This document shows, in pieces, positions 36,329-47,200 of a stretch of 62,823 bases of DNA. Within the stretch, counting starts at the first letter, position 1, and each line of letters begins with the position of its first letter. The notes beneath the pieces were generated by a model. That model made no database searches. It was not told where the DNA came from and was given only the letters and a program-made list of their open reading frames with translations. A program made the translations under genes and the position numbers. The stretch is taken from assembly GCA_015232365.1 (NCBI GenBank), contig JADFZU010000009.1:1-62823 (forward strand), read 5' to 3'. The DNA comes from Magnetococcales bacterium. Its GTDB lineage: Bacteria; Pseudomonadota; Magnetococcia; Magnetococcales; JADFYX01.

Positions 36329-38281
36329 ATGATCAACCGTACTATCTTTTATGCTTTACTGCTGAGCCTATGGTTTATGCCACATATGGCGGCGGCTAAA
36401 ACTAAAGATGGTGCCAGATTTAAAACTCTATTTTCAATACTTGAAGGGGAGCGGGGGCTGTCAGCTATAATGGACCGCTCCAGGTGGCCTAATAATGATA
36501 CACTCACCTCCTACCTTGAGCTGGAGCTACTCTATCATCCCAAGTATAAAGCTTCGGTTAAACGGCTGAACAGCTTTATCAAACGCTGGCCCAACCACCC
36601 CCAAGCAGGTGAAATTCGTAACTTTCTAGAGATTCGGATAACCCAAAACAGCCGTGACCAGCAGGCTCTGGCCTGGTATGACAAAAACCAGGCGGTTTCT
36701 CAGGTTGCAAAGCTACGCTACCTTCGGCTTCTCCTTGATGCCAAACGCTTTAAAAAAGCTCGCTCTATATGGCGAGGGCTATATGTTAGCGGGGTTACGT
36801 TTCCCCAATCTATTCAGCGTCGAACCACAAATTTTCTAAAAAGCATGACAGTGGCAGAACATGAAAAGCGGGCACGATATTTTCTTAATCATAAAAAGAA
36901 AAAAGAGATGCGTGAAGTGTTGAAATTGCTGCCGGACACAACTAGAAAATATCTTCTTGCTCTGGAGGCGGCGTTAAATACAGAGTTAAAATTTGTATAT
37001 CTTTTAAAAAATCTCTCTAAACAAGAGGCCAGATCTCCTGAGTTGTGGTTGGTCCGGATTAATAGTTTACGTCGTGCTGGTTTTCGCAACAAAGCCTACG
37101 AGCTACTGACCGGTCCAGAGGGGCAATACCTGACAAAAGCGATGCGGCAAAATCAGCGGTTTCGTCTCGCCAGGCTTTTTGCCCTGTATAAAGAGTACAC
37201 AACAGCAATTAATCTCTTAGAGCCAAATATCAGAGAGATGGGTGGAAAGCTAGAGGACTCCCTATGGTTGTTAGCTTGGTATGCCCATGTTAGCGGCAAT
37301 GAGAAGTTGGCTCATAAATATTTCAAAATGTTGGGTAGTGAGGCTGGCAGTCCCAACCGGATTAGCCAGGGAGCCTATTGGGCCGCCAAGACCGCAACCA
37401 GTGAAAAAGAGCGGGAGCAGTGGCTAAAAAAAGCTGCCTCTTATCATGAGAGCTTTTATGGCCTGTTGGCACAAGAGGAGGTAAACGGCTTTATATCCTT
37501 GCTGCCTAAAGATAAAAAGCTCTCTTGCAAATCTCTATCAAACCCAAAATACCGGGAAGAGATGAAGACATTGCGGATGTTTGGCGAGGCAGGGCGTAGC
37601 TATTATCTAGGCCCGGAGATCAGACAGTTTGCCAAAAAACATGGTCTTGATATTACTGAGCAGCTCTGTCTTGCCCAACATTTTAACGCCCCAAACCATG
37701 TTTTGAAGAGTGCTAGAGTTTTGAAAAATCGTGGGGAAAAATATTGGACTGGGCTTTTCCCTATTCCAACCTGGCAGCCGACCATTGGTTGGCAGGTGGA
37801 CCCATCTTTAATTTGGGGTATGGCCAGACAGGAGAGCCTGTTTTTCTACCGGGCGAAATCTTCTGCCGATGCTCATGGCCTACTGCAGCTTCTTCCAGCT
37901 ACTGCCAGACAAGAGGCCAAAGATTCCGGCCTGCCACCTTCCAACTCTTTTCGTCTCAAGCTTCCTGGCTACAATCTAGCGGTGGGTCAATCTTATATAA
38001 AACGGATGTTACAACGCTTTGACGGCGATCTGGTTTTAGCTTTGACTGCCTACAATGCCGGGCCGACCAGGGCTGATAGATGGTGGGCAGACCGTCGTGA
38101 ACAGGAGCCTTTGACTTTTATAGAGAACATTCCTATCGGTGAAACCAGGCACTATGTAAAACGGGTTATCCAAGGCTGGATGATCTATCAACTTCGCCTC
38201 TACGGAGCCGCCTCCATACAGTCTGCATTGGGCCCAAATCAGCCGGGAATAACCTCACTGTTAATGGCTGATGCCCGGTAG
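36329..38281 (+). CDS. slt: Soluble lytic murein transglycosylase
   Basis: A 650-residue periplasmic enzyme that cleaves glycan strands with formation of 1,6-anhydro-MurNAc. A signal peptide (residues 1-23, FYALLLSLWFMPHMAAA) is followed by a long superhelical U/L domain built of paired helices (about 30-470). The C-terminal SLT domain has catalytic Glu502 (MARQESLFF), the GLLQLLPATA motif, LALTAYNAGP and the closing ETRHYVKRV. Length and domain order match Slt70. It is downstream of ftsY and followed directly by a repeat copy six bases past the stop, which may act at the transcript 3' end. Confidence 0.95.
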   Translation: MINRTIFYALLLSLWFMPHMAAAKTKDGARFKTLFSILEGERGLSAIMDRSRWPNNDTLTSYLELELLYHPKYKASVKRLNSFIKRWPNHPQAGEIRNFLEIRITQNSRDQQALAWYDKNQAVSQVAKLRYLRLLLDAKRFKKARSIWRGLYVSGVTFPQSIQRRTTNFLKSMTVAEHEKRARYFLNHKKKKEMREVLKLLPDTTRKYLLALEAALNTELKFVYLLKNLSKQEARSPELWLVRINSLRRAGFRNKAYELLTGPEGQYLTKAMRQNQRFRLARLFALYKEYTTAINLLEPNIREMGGKLEDSLWLLAWYAHVSGNEKLAHKYFKMLGSEAGSPNRISQGAYWAAKTATSEKEREQWLKKAASYHESFYGLLAQEEVNGFISLLPKDKKLSCKSLSNPKYREEMKTLRMFGEAGRSYYLGPEIRQFAKKHGLDITEQLCLAQHFNAPNHVLKSARVLKNRGEKYWTGLFPIPTWQPTIGWQVDPSLIWGMARQESLFFYRAKSSADAHGLLQLLPATARQEAKDSGLPPSNSFRLKLPGYNLAVGQSYIKRMLQRFDGDLVLALTAYNAGPTRADRWWADRREQEPLTFIENIPIGETRHYVKRVIQGWMIYQLRLYGAASIQSALGPNQPGITSLLMADAR

Positions 38282-38286
38282 ATTTC

Positions 38287-38396
38287 TAACCTTGATTCGC
38301 TAGCTGTTGCCATTTCACTGGCACAGCCTCTTGATTTACCAGACAAACCATTATGTTGTACCATTAATCTACGGCAAACTCCCGAATCTAGCTTAA
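38287..38396 (-). repeat. Dispersed palindromic element, copy C (internally deleted)
   Basis: Left end TAACCTTGATTCGCTAGCTG, right end CTCCCGAATCTAGCTTAA: imperfect inverted ends about 110 bases apart. Compared with copy B the segment between two GGTGAATCA direct repeats is missing, leaving a single GGTAAATCA junction. The element begins 6 bases after the slt stop codon. Confidence 0.68.
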
Positions 38397-38490
38397 ATTA
38401 TTTAATAGTATTATACTAAAAGCCGATGAGCTGTAAGGTGTTCAAAACGGTAAATTGACATTCTATAAATTTGGTATGTTATGGTGATGT

Positions 38491-40128
38491 ATGACAACTG
38501 AGCAGGCAGACTCTGCCAACCTGTTAAAAGAGCGGATAGAATATCTTGAGGATGCCAATCGGCACAAAGCTTTCATCTTGGAGCTGGCTGCGGATATGGC
38601 CTATTTCCATGGCAACATCAGCCAGAGCAACTGCTCTACGGCAATTCTTGAAGAGGCTCAGAATTTTTTAAACAGATTTTTACTTGATTTCAAGGTGATG
38701 GCATTTTTTATTGTTGATGAGGAAGATGCTAGCTTTAATCTGACGTTATGTAACCCAGAAGATAAAAATGATGAGATTCAAGAGTTGGGAGATCAACTCA
38801 TCGACACTGGAGAGTTCGCCTGGGCCTTGAACCAGCACCGGGGGTTGATAACCAGAAGTAAATTCAAGGGCCATTCGGTTTTTCTCCATCAACTAGCCAC
38901 TGATAATCGGATTCGAGGTATGTTTGTTGGGGTTATAGATCTCGGCGGCGAGAATCTTGCCAGCTCATTTTTAGAGCTGTTTTCCATAGTTTTTCGCAAC
39001 ACTGCCTACGCTATGGAGAGTGCCGAGTTGTACCAGTTGTTAGATGACCACAATAAACATCTAGAACTGCGTGTTGAGGAGCGTACCCAAGAGCTAAACA
39101 CAGCAAACCATGAGCTGGAGCGGGCCAACAAGTTTATTCGCAACACCTTTGGCCGCTATATGTCTGATGAAGTGGTTAACTCTATTCTCGATACCCCAGA
39201 GGGGCTGCGTCTTGGTGGAGAGCGTCGAGAGGTTACTGTCATGATAACCGATCTTAGAGGGTTTACCGCTATCAGTGAAAAGCTAGGCTCTGAAGAGGTA
39301 GTCACCATACTCAACATGTATCTGGAGGTGATGACCGATATTGTTTTGAAATATCACGGAATAATTATTGAGTTTCTCGGTGATGGCATTCTGGTTCTTT
39401 TTGGTGCTCCAGTCACCCGTGATGATGATCCCCAACGGGCTGTGGCCTGTGCTTTGGAGATGCAGCAGGCCATGGTTGGAGTGAACGCCAAAAACCAGCA
39501 GTTGGGTTATCCAAAGCTAAGTATGGGAATTGGCGTAAATAGCGGTCAGGTTGTTGCTGGCAATCTTGGCTCTGAGAAACGCAGTACCTATAGCGTGATA
39601 GGCTCTACTGTAAATCTTGTTGCCCGCATTGAATCATTCTCTGTTGGGGGGCAGATTTTAATCTCAGAGAGCACCAAGAGTGCTTGTGGTTCACTGTTGC
39701 GAATTGATGATGTTTTGAAAATCAAGCCCAAGGGTATCGTCAAGCCCATTGAAATCTACGATGTTGGGGCTATAGCCGCCCCCTACAGTATAGCTCTGCC
39801 TGAACCGGTAGAGCCTGACTATATTGAAGTTCCATCAGGGTTGAGTGTAGTTTTTGTGGTCTTAAAGGGTAAAACTTCTGGAGCCATGGATCTATCCGGT
39901 CAGATAACCGGTCTGGCAGATGGTTATGCCAAAATTAGCACCACCGCCAAGCTGGATAGGTTTGCTAATTTAAAGCTCTCCCTGTTTCGCGATGGAGATA
40001 AGGTGGCTAAAGATCTCTATGCCAAGGTGACAGCGGTTATTGCGGGAGAAAAGCCTGAGATACACATTACCTTCACTGCAACTCCAGAAAGAGCGGAAAA
40101 ACTGTTTAAAGAGCTTCTTAACGTTTAA
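38491..40128 (+). CDS. GAF-like / class III nucleotide cyclase with E/S base-selection residues
   Basis: A 545-residue protein. An N-terminal GAF-like region (about 25-190) is joined by a coiled coil (NKHLELRVEERTQELNTANHE) to a class III cyclase (about 245-430). Metal ligands Asp254 (MITDLRGF) and Asp298 (FLGDGILVLFG) are present, as are transition-state Asn375 and Arg379 (GSTVNLVARIE). The adenine-selecting Lys is Glu294 and the second position is Ser372, the pattern seen in guanylate cyclases (Glu with Cys or Ser). cGMP synthesis is thus a fair hypothesis. The last 100 residues look like a PilZ-type barrel without the c-di-GMP RxxxR motif (low certainty). The gene ends overlapping the convergent epimerase gene by 11 bases. 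Confidence 0.87.
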   Translation: MTTEQADSANLLKERIEYLEDANRHKAFILELAADMAYFHGNISQSNCSTAILEEAQNFLNRFLLDFKVMAFFIVDEEDASFNLTLCNPEDKNDEIQELGDQLIDTGEFAWALNQHRGLITRSKFKGHSVFLHQLATDNRIRGMFVGVIDLGGENLASSFLELFSIVFRNTAYAMESAELYQLLDDHNKHLELRVEERTQELNTANHELERANKFIRNTFGRYMSDEVVNSILDTPEGLRLGGERREVTVMITDLRGFTAISEKLGSEEVVTILNMYLEVMTDIVLKYHGIIIEFLGDGILVLFGAPVTRDDDPQRAVACALEMQQAMVGVNAKNQQLGYPKLSMGIGVNSGQVVAGNLGSEKRSTYSVIGSTVNLVARIESFSVGGQILISESTKSACGSLLRIDDVLKIKPKGIVKPIEIYDVGAIAAPYSIALPEPVEPDYIEVPSGLSVVFVVLKGKTSGAMDLSGQITGLADGYAKISTTAKLDRFANLKLSLFRDGDKVAKDLYAKVTAVIAGEKPEIHITFTATPERAEKLFKELLNV

Positions 40129-41041
40129 GATCATCCTGTAAAAGTGCGGTCAAACCTTCAAGTAAAGCAACTTCTGCTTTTACTCCCATGGTTTTAGTGG
40201 CGAGGGTGGGGCTGCCATTGGAGTGGCGTATATCACCTAAGCGAGGTGGGGCGTTACAGACTGCAACTTTTCTATTGCTGGCAGAAAAAATATTTTCAAG
40301 CAGCTTGTTTAGAGAGATGGACCTGCCAGTGCATACGTTAAATAGTTGTGGTTCTGCAGGTTTTAATTCCATAGCTGCCAACATGTGTGCGACTACATCC
40401 GAGACGTAGATAAAATCCCTGGTCTGCTCTCCATCACCAAAAATAGTTATTTTCTGGCCTTTCAATGTCCGGTCAATAAAAATGGAGATAACCCCTGAAT
40501 ATGGCGAAGATGGATCTTGCCTTGGTCCAAAGACATTAAAAAACCGCAGACCAACAGTTGAGACCCCGTGGCTTAAGGTGGCAACCCTGGCATGGAGTTC
40601 AGAGCCAGCTTTATCTGCCCCATAGGCTGTTAAAGGTTTAATAGGTTCACTCTCTGAAAGAGGAGTTTTATTGCTATCCCCATATACCGCTGCTGAAGAG
40701 GCATAGACAACCCCTCTTGTCAGGTTTTTCCTGGCAGCATCAAAAATATTGATAGTGCCGGTTTGGTTTGTCAGGTGGGTTCCGGTCCAATCTTTGTTGG
40801 ATAGAGCAACAGAAGCTACTGCTGCTAAATGGAAACAGCCTTGTACTCCATCCATGGCCTGTTCTACAATATTTTTGTCGGCAACATCTCCACGGATAAA
40901 CTCATGCTCGCCAACAACATTCCTTAAATGGCCGGTGGAGAGATTGTCTAAAATACGCACTTGATCCCCTCGTTTTAAAAGAGCATCAACCAGGTGGGAG
41001 CCGATAAACCCATATCCGCCTGTTACTAAAAATTTTGCCAT
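40118..41041 (-). CDS. NAD-dependent nucleotide-sugar epimerase/dehydratase
   Basis: A 307-residue extended short-chain dehydrogenase of the UDP-glucose 4-epimerase group. The Rossmann NAD motif is TGGYGFIGSHL, followed by ILDNLSTGH. The catalytic YxxxK is YGADK, with the Ser/Thr of VYASSAAVYGD before it. The substrate loop NVFGPRQDPSSPYSGVI is typical of GalE/WbpP-like enzymes that epimerise UDP-sugars for surface polysaccharide. The exact sugar cannot be told. It is convergent with the cyclase (11-base overlap) and divergent from the YaiI-type gene. Confidence 0.9.
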   Translation of the reverse strand: MAKFLVTGGYGFIGSHLVDALLKRGDQVRILDNLSTGHLRNVVGEHEFIRGDVADKNIVEQAMDGVQGCFHLAAVASVALSNKDWTGTHLTNQTGTINIFDAARKNLTRGVVYASSAAVYGDSNKTPLSESEPIKPLTAYGADKAGSELHARVATLSHGVSTVGLRFFNVFGPRQDPSSPYSGVISIFIDRTLKGQKITIFGDGEQTRDFIYVSDVVAHMLAAMELKPAEPQLFNVCTGRSISLNKLLENIFSASNRKVAVCNAPPRLGDIRHSNGSPTLATKTMGVKAEVALLEGLTALLQDDLKR

Positions 41042-41170
41042 TATCTTCTCTGTTGTGAAATTTCAGGAGTTAGGACGTTGGCTTCTTTTATCCAAAAAAA
41101 CATAATTATTTTGCAGCTAAACCCGATATAACAATTAAGTTACTTAAAGTATACAGGTAGAGAGAGTATA

Positions 41171-41626
41171 ATGGAAATTTATGTTGATGGTGATGCCTGT
41201 CCAGTTAAAGCCGAGACGGTGCGGGTGGCAGAGCGGCATAAATTGATAGTGCATATGGTCAGCAACCAATGGATGCGGCTGCCTGACAGCCGCTGTATTC
41301 GTCAAACTGTAGTATCTGAAGGGGCGGATAAAGCTGATGACTGGATAGCTGAACGGGCTGGGTTGGGGGATGTTGTGGTGACTGCCGATATTCCTCTTGC
41401 TGCTCGCTGCCTGGAGAATAAGGCTATTGTTGTTGGCCCGACCGGACGGCCATTTGATGAGGAGAGTATCGGTATGGCGTTGGCAATGCGGGATCTGCAC
41501 GCCAATCTTCGTGAGTGTAGTGATTTTCAAGGCAGGGTAGCAACTTTTGGGAAAAAAGACCTTTCCCGTTTTCTCTCTTCCCTGGAAGAGGCTGTCCGCA
41601 GAGCTGCAAAACAGGATGTTCAATGA
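41171..41626 (+). CDS. YaiI/YqxD (UPF0178) family protein
   Basis: A 151-residue PIN/NYN-like protein of the UPF0178 family: [15 protein letters not shown] at the start, [20 protein letters not shown], and [15 protein letters not shown]. Conserved acidic residues could bind a metal as in nucleases of this fold, but the activity of the family is not established. The ribosome binding site is GGTAGAGAGAG, 4 bases before ATG. The stop overlaps the ATG of the next kinase gene (ATGA), so the two are translationally coupled. Confidence 0.9.
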   Translation: MEIYVDGDACPVKAETVRVAERHKLIVHMVSNQWMRLPDSRCIRQTVVSEGADKADDWIAERAGLGDVVVTADIPLAARCLENKAIVVGPTGRPFDEESIGMALAMRDLHANLRECSDFQGRVATFGKKDLSRFLSSLEEAVRRAAKQDVQ

Positions 41627-44139
41627 AAGATAGAGTAATAAGAGCACTGCCTGCTTTTATCTGGAGCCTGCTTGCTGTTGTCTCTCTACTCTGGAATCTG
41701 CAACTAATTAACACCATAAATATCCACAACCCTGAGCAGGTACTTGCCACCGGCACTCTGATTCTGATTCACCTTATTGTTTGGATGCTGGGTCTGGCCG
41801 CTCTCTATCTGATATCACAATATATCGAAAAACAGTCCAAGCTTGTTGCTGAGGCCAGGCAGGAGTTGTTACAAGAAAAAGCCGCTAACAAAGATGCCCA
41901 TTATGAGGCTGAACATATTCTTGGCAAACTTAATCGGCAGTCTGACAAGCTGGCTAAACAGAACCATGATCTTGAGCGTCTGAATCAAACCCGTGCGGTT
42001 ACCAACCATCTGTTGAACGACTCTTTGGAGTCTTTAACCCTGGTAGAACATCTTGAAGAGGCGATGCTGGTTATTTCTGCAATACCCTGGTTTGCCCTGC
42101 AACCTAAAGGGGCTATATTTTTGTGGGATGAAGAGACCCAGGATCTGGTTCTTACAGTTCAGCACGGTCTGCCAGAAGAGCTGCTCACTCTCTGTAAAAG
42201 GGTTCCCGTTGGTCATTGTATCTGCGGCAAAGCGGCTGAGAGAAAAGATGTTATCTTTGTAAGTAAAGTTGATGAACAACATGACACCACCTTTCCAGAA
42301 AACCCGGACCATGGCCACTACTGCATGCCAATTTTATTTGAGAACCGTCTGTTGGGGGTGCTTAATCTATATGTTGAAAAAGACCATGTTCGTAATAAAG
42401 AAGAGGAAGTTTTCCTTAGGGTTATAACCAGTACCCTGGCTGGAATTATTGCCCGTTGCCAGCAAGAGGAGCAGTTAGTAAAAGCTAAAAAAGTTGCTGA
42501 GGAGTCAAGCAAGGCCAAAAGCCAGTTTTTGGCCAATATGAGCCATGAGATCCGCACCCCTATGAACGCAATTGTAGGTCTCGGCCATCTGCTTTTAAAG
42601 ACCGATCTTACCGAGAAACAGCAAAACTACCTGCACAAAATTAATTTTTCATCCAAGTCACTACTTAATATAATTAATAATATACTGGATTTATCAAAAA
42701 TAGAGTCCGGCAAGACTGTTTTGGAAAAAACAAATTTTAATCTTGATGAGGTGGTAAATAATATAGTCACATTGGCTGAACAGCCTGCTGGCTTAAAGGG
42801 TTTGGCTATAGAGTTGGAATTTGCAGAAAAGCTACCATGTATACTGTCAGGCGACCCCTTGCGGCTAGGACAAGTTATAACTAATCTGCTTGATAACGCA
42901 GTTAAATTTACTGAATCAGGTAAAATAACCCTCTCTATCAAGTCAGCTTTTCTAAGTAAGCACAAAGCGACCTACCTTTTTTCGGTCCAGGATACCGGTA
43001 TTGGTCTGTTGCCAACACAGCAGAGCAAACTATTCTTGCCATTCAGTCAGGCAGATCTATCTACTACCCGCAAATATGGCGGTACCGGTCTGGGGCTGGC
43101 AATAAGTAAGGAGTTGGTTGGTATGATGGGTGGTGAAATATGGGTTGAAAGTGAAATTGGTAAGGGGAGTATTTTTAGCTTTACCGCCACTTTTGCCATT
43201 CCTGAAAATGGAGATGAAAAACCGGCTTTTCTCGGAGATATTAAACGGGATAGGGTGCTTCAAGATATTACCGGCTACCAGGCAAATTCAGACAAGCACC
43301 CCCTTGCCAAAATCCAAGGTGCACGAATTCTTATAGTTGAGGATAACGAAATCAACCAAGAGGTTGCCAAAGAGCTTTTAGAGCAGGAGGGGTTGCAAGT
43401 CTCGGTAGTCAATGATGGCCTGGCGGCAGTTAAAATTATAGAGACAGACAGGTGCCGGTTTGACGCAGTGTTTATGGATGTGCAAATGCCGATTATGGAT
43501 GGATTTCAAGCCACCAAAATTCTTCGCAACAACCCAGAAAATAGATCTCTGCCAATAATCGCCATGACTGCTAACGCCATGGCTCAGGACCGGGAGAAGA
43601 CCCTGGCAGCAGGTATGAACGACCATATAAACAAACCTATCGATGTAACAACTCTCTATCGTTGTCTGCTTCGCTGGGTCAAGCCAACCAACAACAGAGC
43701 CAAGGTTGTCCCCACAACCTCAAACAGTTCATATGATTTTGTTGGTGATTTTCCCACATCACTGCCTGGGATAAATCTTGAGCGGGGTCTGGAGATTCTC
43801 GGTGGTAATCGCCAGTTGTTCGCCAAGTTGCTGATGATGTTTTATGATAAAAATCAAGGCATTGGTGATGAGCTTCGCCAGAAGGTTGCCAGTGGTGATG
43901 TAGCAGAGGTTCGAATTTTTTTACATAAAATAATCGGTACGGCTGGCAATATTGCTGCGGATGAGTTTTTTGCGGTAATTTCAGAGCTGTCGGCGGTTAT
44001 GAAACAGGATGACAAGAGTGGGTTGGACGCTCTCCTTGACCGGTTTGATAAGGCTCTTGGCGAGATTCTAGAATCCGGTACAATTCTCCATAAAATAGCC
44101 GACAGAGCCAGGATAGTTGGTGAAAACGTGATGGAATAA
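41623..44139 (+). CDS. Membrane hybrid sensor kinase (TM-GAF-HisKA-HATPase-REC-Hpt)
   Basis: An 838-residue inner-membrane kinase. Two N-terminal helices (about 8-27 and 43-63) with almost no periplasmic loop lead to a coiled coil and a GAF domain (about 135-285). The GAF domain carries several Cys/His residues ([31 protein letters not shown]). The phosphoacceptor is His308 ([11 protein letters not shown]), then a complete ATPase ([21 protein letters not shown]). The receiver has phospho-Asp619 ([11 protein letters not shown]) and the Hpt domain has His768 ([13 protein letters not shown]). A cytoplasmic signal through the GAF domain is likely. It overlaps the YaiI-type gene by four bases and is followed 80 bases later by the 1220-residue gene. 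Confidence 0.94.
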   Translation: MKDRVIRALPAFIWSLLAVVSLLWNLQLINTINIHNPEQVLATGTLILIHLIVWMLGLAALYLISQYIEKQSKLVAEARQELLQEKAANKDAHYEAEHILGKLNRQSDKLAKQNHDLERLNQTRAVTNHLLNDSLESLTLVEHLEEAMLVISAIPWFALQPKGAIFLWDEETQDLVLTVQHGLPEELLTLCKRVPVGHCICGKAAERKDVIFVSKVDEQHDTTFPENPDHGHYCMPILFENRLLGVLNLYVEKDHVRNKEEEVFLRVITSTLAGIIARCQQEEQLVKAKKVAEESSKAKSQFLANMSHEIRTPMNAIVGLGHLLLKTDLTEKQQNYLHKINFSSKSLLNIINNILDLSKIESGKTVLEKTNFNLDEVVNNIVTLAEQPAGLKGLAIELEFAEKLPCILSGDPLRLGQVITNLLDNAVKFTESGKITLSIKSAFLSKHKATYLFSVQDTGIGLLPTQQSKLFLPFSQADLSTTRKYGGTGLGLAISKELVGMMGGEIWVESEIGKGSIFSFTATFAIPENGDEKPAFLGDIKRDRVLQDITGYQANSDKHPLAKIQGARILIVEDNEINQEVAKELLEQEGLQVSVVNDGLAAVKIIETDRCRFDAVFMDVQMPIMDGFQATKILRNNPENRSLPIIAMTANAMAQDREKTLAAGMNDHINKPIDVTTLYRCLLRWVKPTNNRAKVVPTTSNSSYDFVGDFPTSLPGINLERGLEILGGNRQLFAKLLMMFYDKNQGIGDELRQKVASGDVAEVRIFLHKIIGTAGNIAADEFFAVISELSAVMKQDDKSGLDALLDRFDKALGEILESGTILHKIADRARIVGENVME

Positions 44140-44219
44140 TTAAAAATATTGCTAGAAATAGAAAATCGAATTACTGTTTAGAGTTGAGTCGTTATATATG
44201 CAAATCTACAGGGTAGAGA

Positions 44220-47200
44220 ATGAATAACTCCTTTTTCAGGCACTATGGCCGTTTGAGTGAAAGATGTTTTACCGGTAATTTGGAGACAGAGAGACCATTC
44301 TCTTTTTTTCCAGATATGGTTACCGGCACCAGTATAGCCAAGACCTCAGCCAAGAACATAAAAAGCCTTTCCGATTATGCTAGCCCGGACCAGCTTGCCA
44401 AGGTGACCAAAGCAGCAACCAGGTTACGTAAGGCTCTGTTGGCAGAAGCAAAAAGCGGAGCCGGCAACAATGCTATGCAAATCACAAGAAAGTATAATGT
44501 TTTTTGCAAGGGTCTCGCTCAGGGCAGTGAAGCCATGCTCTCGGAAAATCCCTTCTATGAGCTGACGGTACTCATCTATCAGTTAAACCTTTCTGCTATT
44601 AAAAATGCCTTTGCAGCAAGCCAGAAAGATGCTGGAACAAATCTACCCCAAGCGATGAAGGTCACCCGCTCTTTTCGTTATTTATGGGGCCGTGAAGGCT
44701 CCATGATCCGTTTAGAAGATAAAATTGTCGAGACCTTCGGCTCCTTTTTAGCTATCGGTAAGATTATATTAGGGCTGGTACTTTTTGTCGGCTCGACATT
44801 GACAACAGCCAAGGGGGTAAATGATCTGGTGCAGTTGGATGGCTTTGTGGCTATTTTTGGTGATTTTTTTCTTGGTGCACAACACGAGAATATCCGCTTG
44901 GCTTTAACCTTGACTGTGGGTGTGGTGCTCTCTTCAATTATTTTGGATTTTAAAGACCGCCTTTTTCAAGGAGTGGCGGAAACCGGAAGGGTTTTCCAAG
45001 GCTTTCTTGATGCCTTCAAACGGTTTCCACGCTGGATGATACTATCTCTATTTTTTACCATGGCCTCAATTTGGACCAACTATGACGGTATCGTCCTGCT
45101 CTTTTCCAAAACCCAAGACCTTTCCTATCAGCTAGAGGTAATTCAGGAGCGAGTGGCTCGTGCCTTGGGTGATCCTGCCGATATTGACCCTGACAACCCT
45201 GACTCACTACTGGATCTTAAAGGGCTGTTAGAGTCTAAGATTGCCACCAGTAGCAAGCAGTTCGACCAGGTTGTTGAAGATGAGGCGATGGGAGTAGCCT
45301 CAAGTGGTATAGCAAAAAAAGGCCCCCGCTATTGGTCCAAATATTATATTATTCATGGTGGTTACAAACCTGGCAGCCGAGATGTGGTGCGGGCGATTGG
45401 TCGATCAAAGTTTAACCAGAAATTGGACCGGATGCTGCAAAAATCGGGGCTTGATCTGACCATCTCCCTTGAGGATAAGCTACAGAAAATTCTTACAGTT
45501 TACAGCCAGCAATATATTGGGATGAACAGTGCTGTCAGCCAGCGTATGGATGCGTTGGCTGACACCATGACCCTACAGTCATACTCTGTAGACGAGATAA
45601 CCGCACTCTTTAACCTAGAGGCTTACCATGTCAACCAAAGCGTGCAAGAGGTGGTTGCCTTGATGGAGCAGAACAAAAATGAGTTTGGTGCTGCTGCTAA
45701 TGCAATCAACCGTTTGGTTGAGTCCCATATCAGTTTTCTCAGAGAGGTAGACCGGGTTGGCATTCCAACCAACACCGAATATACCATCGATGTGCGGATT
45801 GAGATTCCCCGCGTTGAGGCTATTGACCAGCTCAACCAGAGTGAAATTCCCATGGCTGAACGGCGGAGCGTCTTTGAGTTGAAAGCTCTTCTCCTTGAGA
45901 GGTATGGTGCGGCTGGCGGAGCGACAATTCTTTTTTGGATTCTCTTTATCGCCGTCTTTATGGACCTTTCCGATCCAATTTTCTACAGCACAATGGTGGC
46001 TCGCTGGGGGCGTAGGGATCAGCACTTTTTGCAAGAGAATATTAAACGGTTCCAGATCTGGGAGGATGGCTATATACAAAGAATCCGCTCATTTCTTGCT
46101 CGCCCGGATATCAGGGCAGCTATACCCCAGCTATCATGTCCCAGAACGCCAGTACTGCACTGGATCTATCACCAATACCTGGAAAGTATGGCTCCATTTG
46201 TTAAAGACCATGCCCGGATGACCTCTATGGAAAAATACCGGTTTTGGTTTTTTGGTCTCTTCTCCACAACCAGAATTCGCTATGCGGAGGTTTATAACGC
46301 CAGACAGTCCATGACCAGAAGAATCATCGCTGATCCTGGTGCACTGCTGCCTCCTCTGCTCAACCGTATATATGGAGAGCTGTTTCAGCCTTTCTCTATT
46401 GGTCAGGACCACTTTGAGACCAGGCATAAACGTATCATTGAGGAGATGGGCAAAAATGAAGAGAAGTTTACTACTGAAATTGGTAAAATAGCTCAGATAA
46501 TTGATGAACTTTACGAACTGCACCCTGAATTTGATACCGAAACGAGAAATATGAAGCTGCATCATAAGGTTCTTATTTTTCTCCACTCGGGAGAAGGGAT
46601 CTTTGGTAGAAAGGTGAAAACCCGTGGAATATCAGAGATTATTTACAATCTCTTCTCCAGGCCTATCTCCCGTTCTGATTTTAATTTTTCCTTAACCCGC
46701 AACAACTGGATGGTAGATCAGGCAGTTCTACAGAAAAAGTCTGTCTCTTATATTGAATCCCTTATTCCTTTCAGGCCGATATTGATAAAACTACTCAGTG
46801 AGACACTGCCAAAAGTAAAAAAAGATCTTATCTTTCCCCTTACCAATGCACTGGATAACATTCCTCATAATGATGAGCTGAAGCGGGCCTTGAAAGTCCA
46901 AGTCTCATTTGATGAGTGTAAAATTATTGAGAGAGAGCTTCTAGGTATTTTGGGTATGTCATCTGGTAAGGCGTTGCAGATTGATAAAGATCTGTTTAGC
47001 CATATTATCGGCAACTCTCCTATAGAGGAAATTCCGGCAGTATTTCTCACTAAAGAGAAAGACCCATCTGTTATTGAAGAGAAAATAGCCAGCTTATCAA
47101 CAAATTTACAGAGTGCACTTTTAATTGTTACCCGGCTCTCAGAAGAGAGAAAACAGGTAGTTTCAATTTTGACCAGAATCCGTACCGAGTCTCTGCGGCC

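Noticed and set aside
41144-41647. Long minus-strand frames antisense to the YaiI-type gene, and similar frames antisense to ftsY, serA and the glutamate synthase-like gene
   Set aside because: Each lies opposite a well-supported gene and shows no domain; they arise from codon bias on the real strand.
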